A DNA stretch of 64,000 nt from Saccharopolyspora sp. NFXS83 (GTDB lineage: Bacteria; Actinomycetota; Actinomycetes; Mycobacteriales; Pseudonocardiaceae): the NCBI RefSeq assembly GCF_026241095.1, contig NZ_JAPFGB010000008.1, positions 186,001 to 250,000 on the forward strand. Direction: 5' to 3'. Position numbers and translations under genes: made by a program. The first letter of the stretch is position 1. Each line of letters begins with the position of its first letter. Shown here piece by piece: positions 1 to 9,305 of this stretch. The notes under the pieces are model-generated. The model had not been told where the DNA came from and did no database searches. It worked only from the letters and a program-made list of their open reading frames with translations.

Positions 1-163
1 CGTGACGACGGTCGCCACTCGGCGCGGGAACACTGACGTACGGCTGTGCGTCTGCAAGAGTGGGGTAAGCGAGCACCGGCCCCGCCGCCAGTGGGCCACC
101 GGTGGTCGCAGCAGGATCGAGGGCGTCGGGGACAACCCGGCGCCGGGACGGAGGGAGATCACG

Positions 164-349
164 ATGCCTGGAACGCTCACCCGCCCCGAGCTGACCGCCG
201 CCGACCGCTGCGACCGCTGCGGGGCCGCTGCGAAGCTTCGCGCCGTACTGCCATCCGGCGGGGAGCTGCTGTTCTGCGGGCACCACGGCCGGGAGTTCGA
301 GCCCCGCTTGCGGGAGATGGAAGCCGAACTCCAGCAGGACGAGCAGTAA
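164..349 (+). CDS. Small Cys-rich conserved protein (DUF7455-like)
   Basis: 61-aa protein with a C-x2-C pair (DRCDRCGAAA) near residue 13 and a later C-x2-H-H (FCGHHGREFE), which looks like a small zinc-ribbon. This resembles the short actinobacterial DUF7455 proteins that are often near sigma-factor genes; the family name is from memory. The ATG at 164 is chosen because GGAGGGAG lies just upstream; the frame is open further 5' but that part looks non-coding. A strong hairpin follows the stop. The function is unknown; a metal-binding or nucleic-acid-binding role would be inference. Confidence 0.8.
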   Translation: MPGTLTRPELTAADRCDRCGAAAKLRAVLPSGGELLFCGHHGREFEPRLREMEAELQQDEQ

Positions 350-361
350 CGACACCCGACC

Positions 362-400
362 CGAAGGCCCCCGGAGAACGCGGTTCTCCGGGGGCCTTCG
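362..400. terminator. Perfect 18-bp hairpin between convergent genes
   Basis: Arms 362-379 and 383-400 are perfectly complementary with a 3-nt loop, between two converging genes. There is no T-run, as is common in high-GC actinobacteria. It could work in both directions. Confidence 0.75.
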
Positions 401-416
401 GCGTGTCGGGCCGGAA

Positions 417-1625
417 TCAGGCCAGCTCGGCGAGCGCTCCCAGCAGCCGCCGCACGTCGCCGGCATCGGTGTAGTGGCACAACGTGGCGCGCACCGCGCC
501 CTCCTTGCCGAGCCCGAGCGCGTCCACCGCCTCCCACGCGTACGCGTGGCCGAACGACACGTTCACCCCTCGCTCCCCCAGGAATCCGGCCACCGCCTCC
601 GGTGACCGGCCGGGCACCGAGAACAACGCGATCGGAGTGCACTTCCCGCTCGGCGCTCCGATGCGGTGCACGTGCGAAAGCTCGGCCAAGCCGTCGAACA
701 GCATTGTCGCCAGCTCCTCCTCGTGCGCGACCACCGCGCGACGGCTCGCGCCGAGGCGCTCCCGCCGGTCACCGGTGGCCGCCGGGTCGAGGCCGGCGAG
801 GTGCTCCACGGCCGCCGTCACCCCCGCGAGCGCTTCGAACGAGGCCGTGCCCAGCTCGAAGCGAGCGGGGATCTCGTCCGGCGCGGGAAGCAGCTTGTCC
901 GGGTTCAGCATCTCCAGCGACCACGGATCGGCCGCGACGACCGCCGCGAGATGCGGCCCGGCCCACTTGTAGGCGCTGGTCGCGTAGTAGTCCGCGCCCA
1001 GCTCCGCGACCCGGACCTCCGCGTGCGGGCAGTGCTGCACGCCGTCCACGTAGCTGATCGCCCCGGCTTCGCGGGCCCGCCGGGTGATCGCAGCGACGTC
1101 CGGGATGCTGCCGAGCAGGTTCGACGCCGCGGTCACCGCCACCAGCCTGGTGCGCTCACCGATGAGCTCGGTGACCCGCTCGGCGGGCAGCTCCCCGGTA
1201 CCCGGGTCGAACTCGGCGAACCGCACGGTCGCGCCCGCGCGCTGGGCGTGCTGCACCCAGGGCCGCACGTTGGAATCGTGGTCGAGCTTGGTCACCACCA
1301 CCTCGTCGCCCGGCTGCCACCCGGCGGCGAGCACCCCGGCGAACCGGTAGGTCAACGCCGTCATGCTGGGGCCGAAGACGACGCACTCCGGAGCGGGAGC
1401 CCCGGTGAGGTCGGCGACCGCCGAACGCGCCTCGGCCACGACGGCGCCCGCGCGCTTGCTGGACTCGAAGGTGCCGCCCACGTTCGACACCCCGCGGCGC
1501 AGCACCTCCGACACGGCGTCGATGACCGCCTGCGGGACCTGAGTGCCGCCTGCGGCGTCCAGCCAGGACCGCCCGTCGGACAGCGCCGGGTACTGCGCCC
1601 GAACCTTCTCCACGTCAAATGCCAT
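417..1625 (-). CDS. Cysteine desulfurase-like PLP enzyme
   Basis: 402-aa fold-type I aminotransferase-like protein of the 'cysteine desulfurase-like' family. The PLP-binding lysine is K220 (SAYKWAGPHL), the ring-stacking/aspartate region is YVDGVQH (D194, H198), and HDSN (116-119) belongs to the cofactor pocket. The loop that carries the catalytic cysteine in IscS/SufS is instead GHAYAWE, with no cysteine, so classical sulfur transfer is doubtful. The reaction is unknown; an isopenicillin-epimerase-like or lyase activity is possible. The start is supported by the family-typical N-terminus (MAFDVEKVRAQYPAL); no clear Shine-Dalgarno is seen. Confidence 0.85.
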   Translation of the reverse strand: MAFDVEKVRAQYPALSDGRSWLDAAGGTQVPQAVIDAVSEVLRRGVSNVGGTFESSKRAGAVVAEARSAVADLTGAPAPECVVFGPSMTALTYRFAGVLAAGWQPGDEVVVTKLDHDSNVRPWVQHAQRAGATVRFAEFDPGTGELPAERVTELIGERTRLVAVTAASNLLGSIPDVAAITRRAREAGAISYVDGVQHCPHAEVRVAELGADYYATSAYKWAGPHLAAVVAADPWSLEMLNPDKLLPAPDEIPARFELGTASFEALAGVTAAVEHLAGLDPAATGDRRERLGASRRAVVAHEEELATMLFDGLAELSHVHRIGAPSGKCTPIALFSVPGRSPEAVAGFLGERGVNVSFGHAYAWEAVDALGLGKEGAVRATLCHYTDAGDVRRLLGALAELA

Positions 1626-1690
1626 GGGGAGCAGGGTAAGGACGGGCGGTCACGCCGAGGTCGCGTCCGGTCACCCGCCGCAGCGGGTGA

Positions 1691-3469
1691 TCACCAGGAG
1701 CGCAGCGTGGCGATGCGCTCCTCGAGCTGCTCGGCCGTGGCCATCGCCGTGGGCGGGCCGCCGCAGATCCTCCGCAGCTCGTTGTGGATCGCGCCGTGCG
1801 GTTTGCGGGTGCGGTGGTGCTGCAGCGAGACGAGCGTGTTGAGCTCCTTGCGCAGCCCCTTCAGCCGCTCCTGCACGCTCTGCGGGCGGCGGGCCTGCTC
1901 GGCCTGCTCAGCGCGTTCGGCGGCCTTCGCGGCCTTGTCCGCGGCCTCCCGCTTCCCGACGCCCTCCAGCTGCTGCTCCTGGCGCTGCCGCAGCAGCGCG
2001 CGCACCTGGTCGGGTTCGAGCAGCCCGGGCAGGCCGAGGTAGTCCTGCTCGTCCTCGCTGGTGCCGAAGGCGGCCGTGCCGAACGACGAGCCGTCGTAGA
2101 TCACCTGGTCGAGTTCGGCGTCGGCGCCCAGGGAGGTGAACGCCTTCTCCTCCTCACCCGGCTCGTCCTTCGTGCGGTTGGCGTCGGCGAGCAGCTCGTC
2201 GTCCCAACCGTCCTTCTCCCGGTGCGGCTTGCCGAGCACGTGGTCGCGCTCCGCTTCGAGCTGGCTGGCCAGCTCCAGCAGCACCGGAACGCTCGGCAGG
2301 AAGATGCTCGCCGTCTCCCCCGCACGCCTGGCCCGCACGAAGCGGCCGACGGCCTGGGCGAAGAACAACGGGGTGGACGCGCTGGTGGCGTAGACGCCGA
2401 CGGCCAGCCGCGGCACGTCGACGCCCTCGCTGACCATCCGGACCGCGATCATCCACTGGTCGTCGGAGTCCGCGAACTCGGCGATCCGCCCGGACGCCTT
2501 CGGGTCGTCGGAGAGCACGACCACCGGCGCCGTACCGGTCATCCGCTCCAGCGTCTTCGCGTACGCCTTCGCGGTGACGTGGTCGGAGGCGATCACCAGC
2601 CCGCCTGCGTCCGGAACTCCTCCGTTGCGCAACTGCTGGAGCCGGGTGTGCGCGGCTTGCAAGACCGACGGGATCCACTCGCCCGCCGGGTCGAGCGCGG
2701 TGCGCCAGGCGCGCGCGGTCTGCTCCGCGGTCAGCGGCTCGCCGAGGCGGGCGGAGAACTCGTCGCCCGCGTTGGTGCGCCACCGCGTCTCCCCGGAGTA
2801 GGCCAGGAAGATCACCGGCCGCACCACGCCGTCGCGCAGCGCGTCGGAGTAGCCGTAGGAGCTGTCGGCCTTGCTGCGCATCGAGCCGTCGCCATCCGGC
2901 TCGTAGTTCACGAACGGGATGGGCGTGTCGTCGCTGCGGAACGGGGTACCGGTCAGCGCCAGGCGCCGGATCGCAGGGGTGAACGCCTCCCGCACCGCGT
3001 CGCCCCAGGACTTCGCGTCACCGGCGTGGTGCACCTCGTCCATGATCACAAGCGTCTTGCGCCGCTCGGTGCGCACCCGGTGCAACGTCGGGTGCGCCGC
3101 GATCTGCGCGTAGGTGACCACCACGCCGCGGTAGTCGCTGGAGGTCATCCCGTCGGCGTTGCGGAACTCGGGGTCCAGCGGGATCCCGGCGCCGTTGGCC
3201 GCCGCGGCCCACTGGTACTTGAGGTGTTCGGTGGGAGCCACGACCGTCACCTGCTCGACGGTCCGATCGGCGAGCAGCTCGGCCGCGATCCGCAGGCCGA
3301 ACGTGGTCTTGCCCGCGCCGGGCGTCGCGACCGCGGTGAAGTCCTGCGGATTGCTGGAGAGGTACTTGGCCAGCGCTCTGCGCTGCCAAGCGCGCAGCGG
3401 TCGCTGGGCGGCCTGCGCCGGGTCGCTGAGCACAGATCGGACGGGATGGTCGAGTTGTGTCTCGGACAC
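1691..3469 (-). CDS. DEAD/DEAH-box superfamily 2 helicase
   Basis: 592-aa SF2 helicase: Walker A TPGAGKT (49-55), DEVH box (144-147), motif III-like LTGTPFR (172-178), and a motif VI-like FAQAVGRFVR in the second RecA domain. The C-terminal ~170 residues are charged and coiled-coil-like (KAAERAEQAEQARR). The GTG at 3469 is preferred over an open frame reaching 3943, because AAGGAG lies 9-15 nt upstream and the N-terminus then begins shortly before the helicase fold. It is likely an ATP-dependent nucleic-acid motor; the substrate is unknown. It diverges from the membrane protein at 3760. Confidence 0.85.
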   Translation of the reverse strand: MSETQLDHPVRSVLSDPAQAAQRPLRAWQRRALAKYLSSNPQDFTAVATPGAGKTTFGLRIAAELLADRTVEQVTVVAPTEHLKYQWAAAANGAGIPLDPEFRNADGMTSSDYRGVVVTYAQIAAHPTLHRVRTERRKTLVIMDEVHHAGDAKSWGDAVREAFTPAIRRLALTGTPFRSDDTPIPFVNYEPDGDGSMRSKADSSYGYSDALRDGVVRPVIFLAYSGETRWRTNAGDEFSARLGEPLTAEQTARAWRTALDPAGEWIPSVLQAAHTRLQQLRNGGVPDAGGLVIASDHVTAKAYAKTLERMTGTAPVVVLSDDPKASGRIAEFADSDDQWMIAVRMVSEGVDVPRLAVGVYATSASTPLFFAQAVGRFVRARRAGETASIFLPSVPVLLELASQLEAERDHVLGKPHREKDGWDDELLADANRTKDEPGEEEKAFTSLGADAELDQVIYDGSSFGTAAFGTSEDEQDYLGLPGLLEPDQVRALLRQRQEQQLEGVGKREAADKAAKAAERAEQAEQARRPQSVQERLKGLRKELNTLVSLQHHRTRKPHGAIHNELRRICGGPPTAMATAEQLEERIATLRSW

Positions 3470-3759
3470 GCTTGCTCGCCGCTCCTTCCTAAGCCTTCCC
3501 CCTCGCGATTCGCGCGGCACGGACCAACGGATCACGGCCTGGCGCGAGCGGCCCCGCGGCCCGGGTGGAACCGGTCCACCCCTCCCGTCACGCTGCATCG
3601 CGCCGAGCGGGAGATCCGCCGAGGGCGACCCGCAGCCTACCGTCCCGCCCTCCGTGACCGGGCGCACCGACCCGCCAGCCGGATTGAGATCGCACTGACA
3701 CTCCCGGTTCGCCGGGTCCACGCCCATTCGTGGTTCGCATGAAGCATCCTTGTAGCGCG

Positions 3760-4998
3760 ATGGGTTCCTCAGGTCCGACCGATGACAGCCAGCGGCCCGG
3801 CCGGCACGGCCGACGGTCGGCACTCTCCGATGCCCGGGAACCGGAGGAGATCGAATCGTCCGAGGACGTCGCCGCGGCTGATCGACCCGAGCAGCCCCGC
3901 AGGCGCGACGAACCGGATGCCACGGTGATCGAACGCACGGCACCCGCGAAGCGCGGGCCGCTGCGGCTCGTGTGGCGGACGATCTACAAGGCCTGGTGGG
4001 GCAACATCTTCTCGGAGTCGGCGGCAGCCGCCTTCTGGCAGACGCTGTCGATGCCGCCGCTGCTACTGGGACTGCTGGGCAGCCTGGGGTTCCTGGGCGA
4101 CTGGTTCGGCCCGGTGATCGTCGAGGCGGTGCACGGCAAGATCCTGTCCGGGGCCCGCGCCGTGTTCAGCGCCAACGTCGTGGACCAGATCATCGAGCCG
4201 ACGGTGCAGGACATCCTCACCCGCGGACGCACCGAGATCGTTTCGGTGGGTTTCCTGCTGTCGCTGTGGGCGGGCTCTTCGGCGCTGGCCTCGCTGGTGG
4301 ACTCGATCACGATGGCCTACGACCAGTACACGGTCCGGCACAGCGTCTGGCAGCGGATCTTCGCGCTGCTGCTGTACTTGGTCGGGCTGCTGCTGGCGGT
4401 GGTCGGGCTGCCGGTGATCGCGCTCGGCCCGGAATGGTTGCCGACGGTGTTCCCGCCGTCGATGCAGGACGACGTGGCGTGGCTGATCCAGGTGTTCTAC
4501 TTCCCGGCCACGGGACTGCTGCTGGTGCTCGCGCTGGCGACGCTCTACAAGGTGGCGCTGCCGCGGAAGCTGCCGTGGCACCGCGGCGTCCCCGGCGCGC
4601 TGCTGGCGATGATCGTGTTCCTGTGCTCCAGCGTGGGCCTGCGCTTGTACATCACCTGGGTGACCGGCACCGGCTACACCTACGGCGCGCTCGCCACGCC
4701 GATCGCGTTCCTGCTGTTCGCGTTCTTCATCGGGCTGGCGATCATCATCGGAGCCCAGTTCAACAACGCACTGCAGGAGCTGTGGCCCGCGAAGATGACC
4801 CGCAAGGAACGCAGGAAGTGGCGCAGGCTCGAGATGCGGCGGGCCGAGCAGCGGCTGCGCACCGAGGAGGGCTACCGCGCGTGGCGCAGCGAGGACGAGC
4901 GCCCGAGCGTCGGCGTCAAGCTGCCGCGGCCCACGGTGACGACCGCGCTGGCGCAGGAGGAACCGGCCCCTAGGCGCGCTGAGGGCGTCGAGGGGTGA
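3760..4998 (+). CDS. YihY/BrkB (YhjD-type) inner membrane protein
   Basis: About 412 aa. A charged N-terminal tail (~65 aa) is followed by SESAAAAFWQTLSMPP, typical of the YihY/virulence factor BrkB family, then about six hydrophobic segments (one near AFFIGLAIIIGAQFNN) and a basic C-terminal tail (RKERRKWRRLE). The old name 'ribonuclease BN' for this family is not supported. The relatives called YhjD in actinobacteria are inner-membrane proteins linked to envelope lipid transport. The start is uncertain: ATG 3760 is chosen, GTG 3730 and ATG 3739 are in frame, and none has a good Shine-Dalgarno. Confidence 0.8.
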   Translation: MGSSGPTDDSQRPGRHGRRSALSDAREPEEIESSEDVAAADRPEQPRRRDEPDATVIERTAPAKRGPLRLVWRTIYKAWWGNIFSESAAAAFWQTLSMPPLLLGLLGSLGFLGDWFGPVIVEAVHGKILSGARAVFSANVVDQIIEPTVQDILTRGRTEIVSVGFLLSLWAGSSALASLVDSITMAYDQYTVRHSVWQRIFALLLYLVGLLLAVVGLPVIALGPEWLPTVFPPSMQDDVAWLIQVFYFPATGLLLVLALATLYKVALPRKLPWHRGVPGALLAMIVFLCSSVGLRLYITWVTGTGYTYGALATPIAFLLFAFFIGLAIIIGAQFNNALQELWPAKMTRKERRKWRRLEMRRAEQRLRTEEGYRAWRSEDERPSVGVKLPRPTVTTALAQEEPAPRRAEGVEG

Positions 4999-5056
4999 TC
5001 ACGCCGACGCGCACCGCGCTGGCCGCGGTGGCGCCGTCGCGAGCCGCGGTGCCGGT

Positions 5057-5311
5057 TCAGTCGTCGTCGCCACCACCGGGCGGCAGACCCTCGAAGACCT
5101 TCTTGCAGTCCGGGCACACCGGGGAGCCGGGCTTCGCCGACTTCGTCACCGGGAACACCTCGCCGCACAAGGCCACCACGTACGTGCCCATGACCGCGCT
5201 TTCAGCGATCTTGTCCTTCTGCACGTAGTGGAAGACCTCGGGGCGGTCGTCCTGGGTCTGATCCGTGGTCTCCGGCCGGACATCGGTTTCCGGAAGCGTC
5301 ATCGTGCTCAT
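5057..5311 (-). CDS. DUF3039 protein, Cys-containing
   Basis: 84-aa protein matching the actinobacterial DUF3039 pattern: HYVQKDKIAES...VVALCGEVF...KPGSPVCPDCKKVFE. The CPDC pair plus the earlier CGE could bind zinc, which is inference. ATG 5311 is chosen because GGAGCG lies just upstream; the frame is open a little further. The acidic C-terminus ends GGGDDD. Function unknown. It shares the strand with the DUF3099 gene upstream (79 bp between coding regions). Confidence 0.85.
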   Translation of the reverse strand: MSTMTLPETDVRPETTDQTQDDRPEVFHYVQKDKIAESAVMGTYVVALCGEVFPVTKSAKPGSPVCPDCKKVFEGLPPGGGDDD

Positions 5312-5395
5312 CGCTCCATGATGCCCCACCGCACGCCGCTCACGCCGCTCACCTCGACCGCTGACCGGATCCACCCGCGCGTCGCCCGGGTCAGG

Positions 5396-5716
5396 TCAGG
5401 AGTCCTCGATCACCCGGTGCTCGCTCGATTCCAGCGCGCGATCGGAGTGCTGGAACCGGTTGACCTGTTCGGTCTTGCGCGGCGGGCGATCGTTGGCGAT
5501 GAGCACCGCCATCCACGGCAGCGGGATCGAGATCGCCACGATGATCAGCGCGAGCCACCAGATCTGGTAGCAGGCTGCACCGGCGATCAGGCACGGGATG
5601 CGCAGCGACATCATGATCGCGTACTTGCGGCGCCGCTCCGCCTGCTGATCGTCGTAGGACGGCTGCGCCTCGGTGATCAGCACCGGGGTGTCGTCGCCGT
5701 GCTGTGTACTGCTCAC
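5396..5716 (-). CDS. DUF3099 small membrane protein
   Basis: 106-aa protein with two adjacent hydrophobic segments (IPCLIAGAACYQIWW and ALIIVAISIPLPWMAVLIA) between a polar N-terminus (VLITEAQPSYDDQQAERR) and a charged tail, the pattern of actinobacterial DUF3099 proteins. The GTG at 5716 follows GGAGGTG at 6 nt, so the longer open frame to 5794 is not used. The start of the cytosolic part, TPVLITEA, is typical of the family. Function unknown. Confidence 0.85.
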   Translation of the reverse strand: MSSTQHGDDTPVLITEAQPSYDDQQAERRRKYAIMMSLRIPCLIAGAACYQIWWLALIIVAISIPLPWMAVLIANDRPPRKTEQVNRFQHSDRALESSEHRVIEDS

Positions 5717-5901
5717 GACACCACCTCCACGTCTCCATCGTCCCACTCCGGCATTCCCCTGGACACCCTGGGAGCCCGGTGACCGTCGCCGCACCTGAGG
5801 CGGTATTCAACGCGGTCTTCACACGGCGGCGACGGTGCCGTCGTCCGCCACCGGTAGGTTCGCGGAGCGGGTGAAGCCATGGCTAGGCGGGGAGGCACGA
5901 C

Positions 5902-6573
5902 ATGTTCTACATGCTGACCAAGCGGATCGTCGGCTCGGCGGCGCGCGCCGTGTACCGGCCGAAGGTCGTCGGCGCCGAGCAGGTGCCTGCCGACGGGCCC
6001 GTCATCTTCGCCGTGAACCACCTGTCGGTGGCCGACAGCTTCATCGTGCCGCTCGTGGTCCCGCGGCCGGTCGCGTTCCTCGCCAAGGCCGAGTACTTCC
6101 AGGGCCGCGGGTTCAAGGGCAGGCTCACCCGGACCGTGTTCACCTCGCTCGGCGCGATCCCGGTGCAGCGCGGCCGAGGCCGGGCCGCCAAGGAGGCGCT
6201 CGGCGCCGCCGAACAGGTCCTCGCCGACGGCGGCGCGTTCGGCATCCACCCCGAAGGAACCCGCTCGCCCGACGGACGGCTCTACCGCGGTCGCACCGGC
6301 GTGGCCCGGTTGGCGCTCAGCGGGAAGGCGAAGGTGGTACCGGTCGCGCTCAGCGGCACGGACCGGCTGCTGCCCATCGGGGCGAAGGTCCCGCGGCTCA
6401 CGCGGGTCACGGTCCGGTTCGGAGCGGCGCTGGACTTCGACCGCTACCACGGCATGGAGGGTTCGCTGCCGGTGCTGCGCTCGATCACCGACGAGATCAT
6501 GTACGCCATCTCGGAGCTGTCCGAGCAGGAGTACGTGGACCGCTACCAGTCCCCTTCGTCCGCAGCGGCCTGA
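5902..6573 (+). CDS. 1-acyl-glycerol-3-phosphate acyltransferase (PlsC family)
   Basis: 223-aa acyltransferase of the PlsC/LPLAT family, transferring acyl groups to lysophosphatidic acid or a related lysolipid at the membrane. It has the catalytic H-x4-D motif (NHLSVADSF), a substrate-binding block (AKAEYF, then LGAIPVQRGRG) and the EGTRS motif (HPEGTRSPDGR). The ATG follows a purine-rich GGCGGGGAGG. The length is normal for short actinobacterial members. It converges with the HhH-GPD gene at 6608. The exact substrate cannot be told from sequence. Confidence 0.88.
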   Translation: MFYMLTKRIVGSAARAVYRPKVVGAEQVPADGPVIFAVNHLSVADSFIVPLVVPRPVAFLAKAEYFQGRGFKGRLTRTVFTSLGAIPVQRGRGRAAKEALGAAEQVLADGGAFGIHPEGTRSPDGRLYRGRTGVARLALSGKAKVVPVALSGTDRLLPIGAKVPRLTRVTVRFGAALDFDRYHGMEGSLPVLRSITDEIMYAISELSEQEYVDRYQSPSSAAA

Positions 6574-6607
6574 CGAAGCCGGGCCGCGGCGGACGGGGCC
6601 CCGGGCC

Positions 6608-7183
6608 TCACTTCTGCTTCGCGGCGGCCTTCTGCTGCTTCTTCCACGCGCGGACCTCTTCCAGGGTGCCCTGGTCGAGCACGTCGGCGATGGAGCGGCG
6701 GGCGTCCGGATCGCCGTAGGCGCCCGCGGCCTCCCGCCAGCCCTCCGGGGTCACCTGCCACTGCTTGCCCAGCAGCGCCAGGAAGATCCGCGCCTTCTGA
6801 TCGCCGTACCCGGGCAGCGCCTTGAGCCGGGCGAGCACGCGGGCGCCGTCGGGCTCGCCCTCGGTCCAGATCCGTTCCGGGTCGCCCTCGTAGGTCTCCA
6901 CCAGGTACTCGCACAGCGCCTGGACCCGCTTGGCCATCGAACCGGGGAACCGGTGGATCGCCGGCGGGGTGACGCACACCGCGGCGAACTCCTCGGGGTC
7001 CATCGCCGCGATCCGGTGCGCGTCGAGCGCGCCGATCCGCTCGACCAGGACTTTCGGCCCGGAGAACGCCTTCTCCATCGGGATCTGCTGGTCGAGGAGC
7101 ATTCCCAGCAGCAGCGCCAGCGGGTCCTCCGAGAGCAGCGCGTCGGCTTCGGCGTTCTGGGTCAGGTGCAGCGTCCGGCTCAT
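6608..7183 (-). CDS. HhH-GPD base-excision repair protein
   Basis: 191-aa member of a short actinobacterial HhH-GPD family (TIGR03252-like, from memory). LGMLLDQQIPMEKAFSGP matches the start of the glycosylase fold. The helix-hairpin-helix is LKALPGYGDQKARIFLALLG, though the aspartate expected after the GPD loop is not obvious. The C-terminus is lysine/alanine-rich (KKQQKAAAKQK). It likely removes damaged bases; the substrate is unknown. It is transcribed away from the methyltransferase gene at 7267. Confidence 0.85.
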   Translation of the reverse strand: MSRTLHLTQNAEADALLSEDPLALLLGMLLDQQIPMEKAFSGPKVLVERIGALDAHRIAAMDPEEFAAVCVTPPAIHRFPGSMAKRVQALCEYLVETYEGDPERIWTEGEPDGARVLARLKALPGYGDQKARIFLALLGKQWQVTPEGWREAAGAYGDPDARRSIADVLDQGTLEEVRAWKKQQKAAAKQK

Positions 7184-7266
7184 GCCCGCAGGATCTCACG
7201 CGGTGGTGCGCACGTCCCTGCGCAGGCCGTTCGGGCCCTCGGCCGCAGCGGCCGTCAGGGGGGCGT

Positions 7267-8796
7267 GTGAGGATCGACCTCGTGATTCCGGATCTTTCAG
7301 CTGATCGTCTTGACCGTCTTCGCGCAGCGTTCCTGGAGGTCGGCTACGACGCCGACGGCGTGGTGGAGCTGCTCGGGCCGCAGGCCCACGCCGCGCTCGG
7401 GCGCGGCGAGCCCGAACCGGCGCTGCGGGCGACCGCGGACGGCGGCCCGCTGGGCACGCTCGTGCGGCTGTTCCTGCTCGGCGAGGCCGAACCCGCCGCG
7501 GACGTGGCGGCGGCGCTGCGCCCGCTGCCGGTCGACGAGGCGGTGGCGGGCGGTGTGCTGGCCGCCGACGGCGACGCGCTGCGCGCGGCCCTGGACATCC
7601 GGCCGCACGGCGCCGGGACGGACTCGTGGTGGGTCGTCTCCGACCTCGACGCCGACCTGCGCCCGGACGGCTGGGCCACCGGCGTCGACCACGTGCTCGG
7701 CGTCGGGCACGCCTCGATGAGCCTGGTGCGGGCGACCTCCCGCAGGCAGGTCGGCTCGGTGCTCGACGTGGGCACCGGCTGCGGGGTGCAGGCGTTGCAC
7801 GCGAGCACGCACGCGCAGCGCATCACCGCGACCGACGTGTCCGCGCGGGCGCTGGCGCTGGCCGCCGCGACGTTCCGGCTCAACCGCATCGACGTCGAGC
7901 TCGCCGAGGGCGAGTGGTTCGAGCCGGTGCGGGGCCGCCGGTTCGACCAGGTGGTGTGCAACCCGCCGTTCGTCGTCGGCCCGCCGCGGACCGACTACGT
8001 GTACCGCGACTCCGGCCTGGCCGGGGACGACGCGAGCGCTCTGGTGGTGCGGCAGCTGCCGTCGTTCCTCAACGAGGGCGGCACCGGGCAGCTGCTGGCC
8101 TCCTGGCTGCACCGCAAGGGCGAGGACTGGGAGGACCGGGTCTCGCGGTGGCTGCCGCCGGGCGGGGTGGACGCGTGGTTCGTGCAGCGCGACGTGGCCG
8201 ATCCGGCGCTGTACGTGGGGACCTGGCTGCGCGACGCCGGTTTCGACCCGCGCTCCCCCGCCGGGCGCCGCAAGGCGGCGGAGTGGCTGGACTGGTTCGC
8301 GGCCAACGACGTCGACGGCGTCGGGTTCGGGTTCGTCACGCTGCGCCGCACCGACGCCGAGCGCGGCGAGGTCGTGTGCGAGGACCTGCGGCAGGCGTTC
8401 GACGACCCGCTGGGCCCGGAGAGCGACGCCTGGCTGCGCCGCGTGGACTGGTTGCGCGAGCACGGCTCGGCCGAGGGCCTGCTGGGCGCGCGGCTCGTGA
8501 CGGCGCCCTCGACGGTGCTGGAAGAGGTCGCGGCGCACGGCGAGGAGGGCTGGGAGCGGTTCGTGCACCGGCTGCACCGCACCGACGGACCCGGCTGGCA
8601 GCACGAGATCGACGAACTCGGGACGCGGCTGCTCGCCGGGTGCCAGGGGGCGATGCCGACCCGGGATCTGGTGGAACTGCTCGCGCTCGGTTCCGGGGAG
8701 GACGCCGAGGAGCTTTCCCGCGCGGCGGTGCCGATGCTTCGGGAACTCGTGCGGCACGGAATGGTGATCCCGGCCGAATGGGCGGATGAGGAGTAA
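7267..8796 (+). CDS. Class I SAM-dependent methyltransferase
   Basis: 509-aa protein with three parts: an N-terminal actinobacterial region (~1-145), an MTS/PrmC-type methyltransferase core with SAM loop VLDVGTGCGVQALHA (~160-175) and catalytic-type NPPF (VVCNPPFVVGPP, ~235), and a C-terminal ~200-aa winged-helix-like region. NPPF/Y methylases modify amide or exocyclic amine nitrogens in RNA, DNA or protein; the target here is unknown. GTG 7267 has an AGGGGGG upstream; GTG 7282 is an alternative. The stop codon TAA overlaps the ATG of dtd (TAATG), which implies translational coupling. Confidence 0.85.
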   Translation: MRIDLVIPDLSADRLDRLRAAFLEVGYDADGVVELLGPQAHAALGRGEPEPALRATADGGPLGTLVRLFLLGEAEPAADVAAALRPLPVDEAVAGGVLAADGDALRAALDIRPHGAGTDSWWVVSDLDADLRPDGWATGVDHVLGVGHASMSLVRATSRRQVGSVLDVGTGCGVQALHASTHAQRITATDVSARALALAAATFRLNRIDVELAEGEWFEPVRGRRFDQVVCNPPFVVGPPRTDYVYRDSGLAGDDASALVVRQLPSFLNEGGTGQLLASWLHRKGEDWEDRVSRWLPPGGVDAWFVQRDVADPALYVGTWLRDAGFDPRSPAGRRKAAEWLDWFAANDVDGVGFGFVTLRRTDAERGEVVCEDLRQAFDDPLGPESDAWLRRVDWLREHGSAEGLLGARLVTAPSTVLEEVAAHGEEGWERFVHRLHRTDGPGWQHEIDELGTRLLAGCQGAMPTRDLVELLALGSGEDAEELSRAAVPMLRELVRHGMVIPAEWADEE

Positions 8797-9221
8797 TGCG
8801 AGCAGTGGTCAGCCGGGTCACCGAGGCCTCGGTGCGGGTCGGCGGTGAGACGGTCGGCAAGATCGAAGAACCCGGCCTGCTGGTGCTATTGGGCGTGACG
8901 CATTCCGATGGCTCCGAACAGGCCGAGAGAATGGCGCGCAAACTGCACGAGATACGGGCGCTGCGCGATGAGGAGTCGTGCGCCTCCACCGGCGCCCCGC
9001 TGCTGGTGGTGAGCCAGTTCACGCTCTACGGCGCCACCCGCAAGGGCCGGCGCCCGTCGTGGACCGAGGCGGCCCGGCCTGATCAGGCCGAACCTCTGGT
9101 GGCGGAGGTCGTGCAATGGCTGCGGCAGCGGGGCGCTCAGGTGGCCACGGGGAGCTTCGGAGCGATGATGGAAGTGGCGAGCGTCAACGACGGCCCATTC
9201 ACGTTGTTGATCGACGTGTGA
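8796..9221 (+). CDS. dtd: D-aminoacyl-tRNA deacylase
   Basis: 141 aa, full length. Dtd hydrolyses D-amino acids from mischarged tRNA. It has both signature motifs: SQFTLYG (with the nearby GATRKGRRPSW) and the C-terminal NDGPFT that forms the cross-subunit cis-Gly-Pro site. The N-terminus MRAVVSRVTEASVRV is typical. The ATG overlaps the preceding stop by one base, so it is co-translated with the methyltransferase. It is followed by a ~400-bp gap before sigB. Confidence 0.95.
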   Translation: MRAVVSRVTEASVRVGGETVGKIEEPGLLVLLGVTHSDGSEQAERMARKLHEIRALRDEESCASTGAPLLVVSQFTLYGATRKGRRPSWTEAARPDQAEPLVAEVVQWLRQRGAQVATGSFGAMMEVASVNDGPFTLLIDV

Positions 9222-9305
9222 ATGTAACGGCGGTTCTCAGCTGATCCTCAGACTTCGCGGAGCAACGGATGTGACCGCCGCGACGTCTCCTGGTCGAGCA
9301 GTTCG

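Noticed and set aside
27-52. GGAAC-N18-GTC, a SigH-like promoter before the first gene
   Set aside because: The -10 part is GTC rather than GTT, and the spacing to the gene is long; weaker than the site before sigB.
9233-9256. GGTTCTCAGC near dtd as a fourth palindromic element
   Set aside because: The short match lacks the paired arm and the stop-proximal block.
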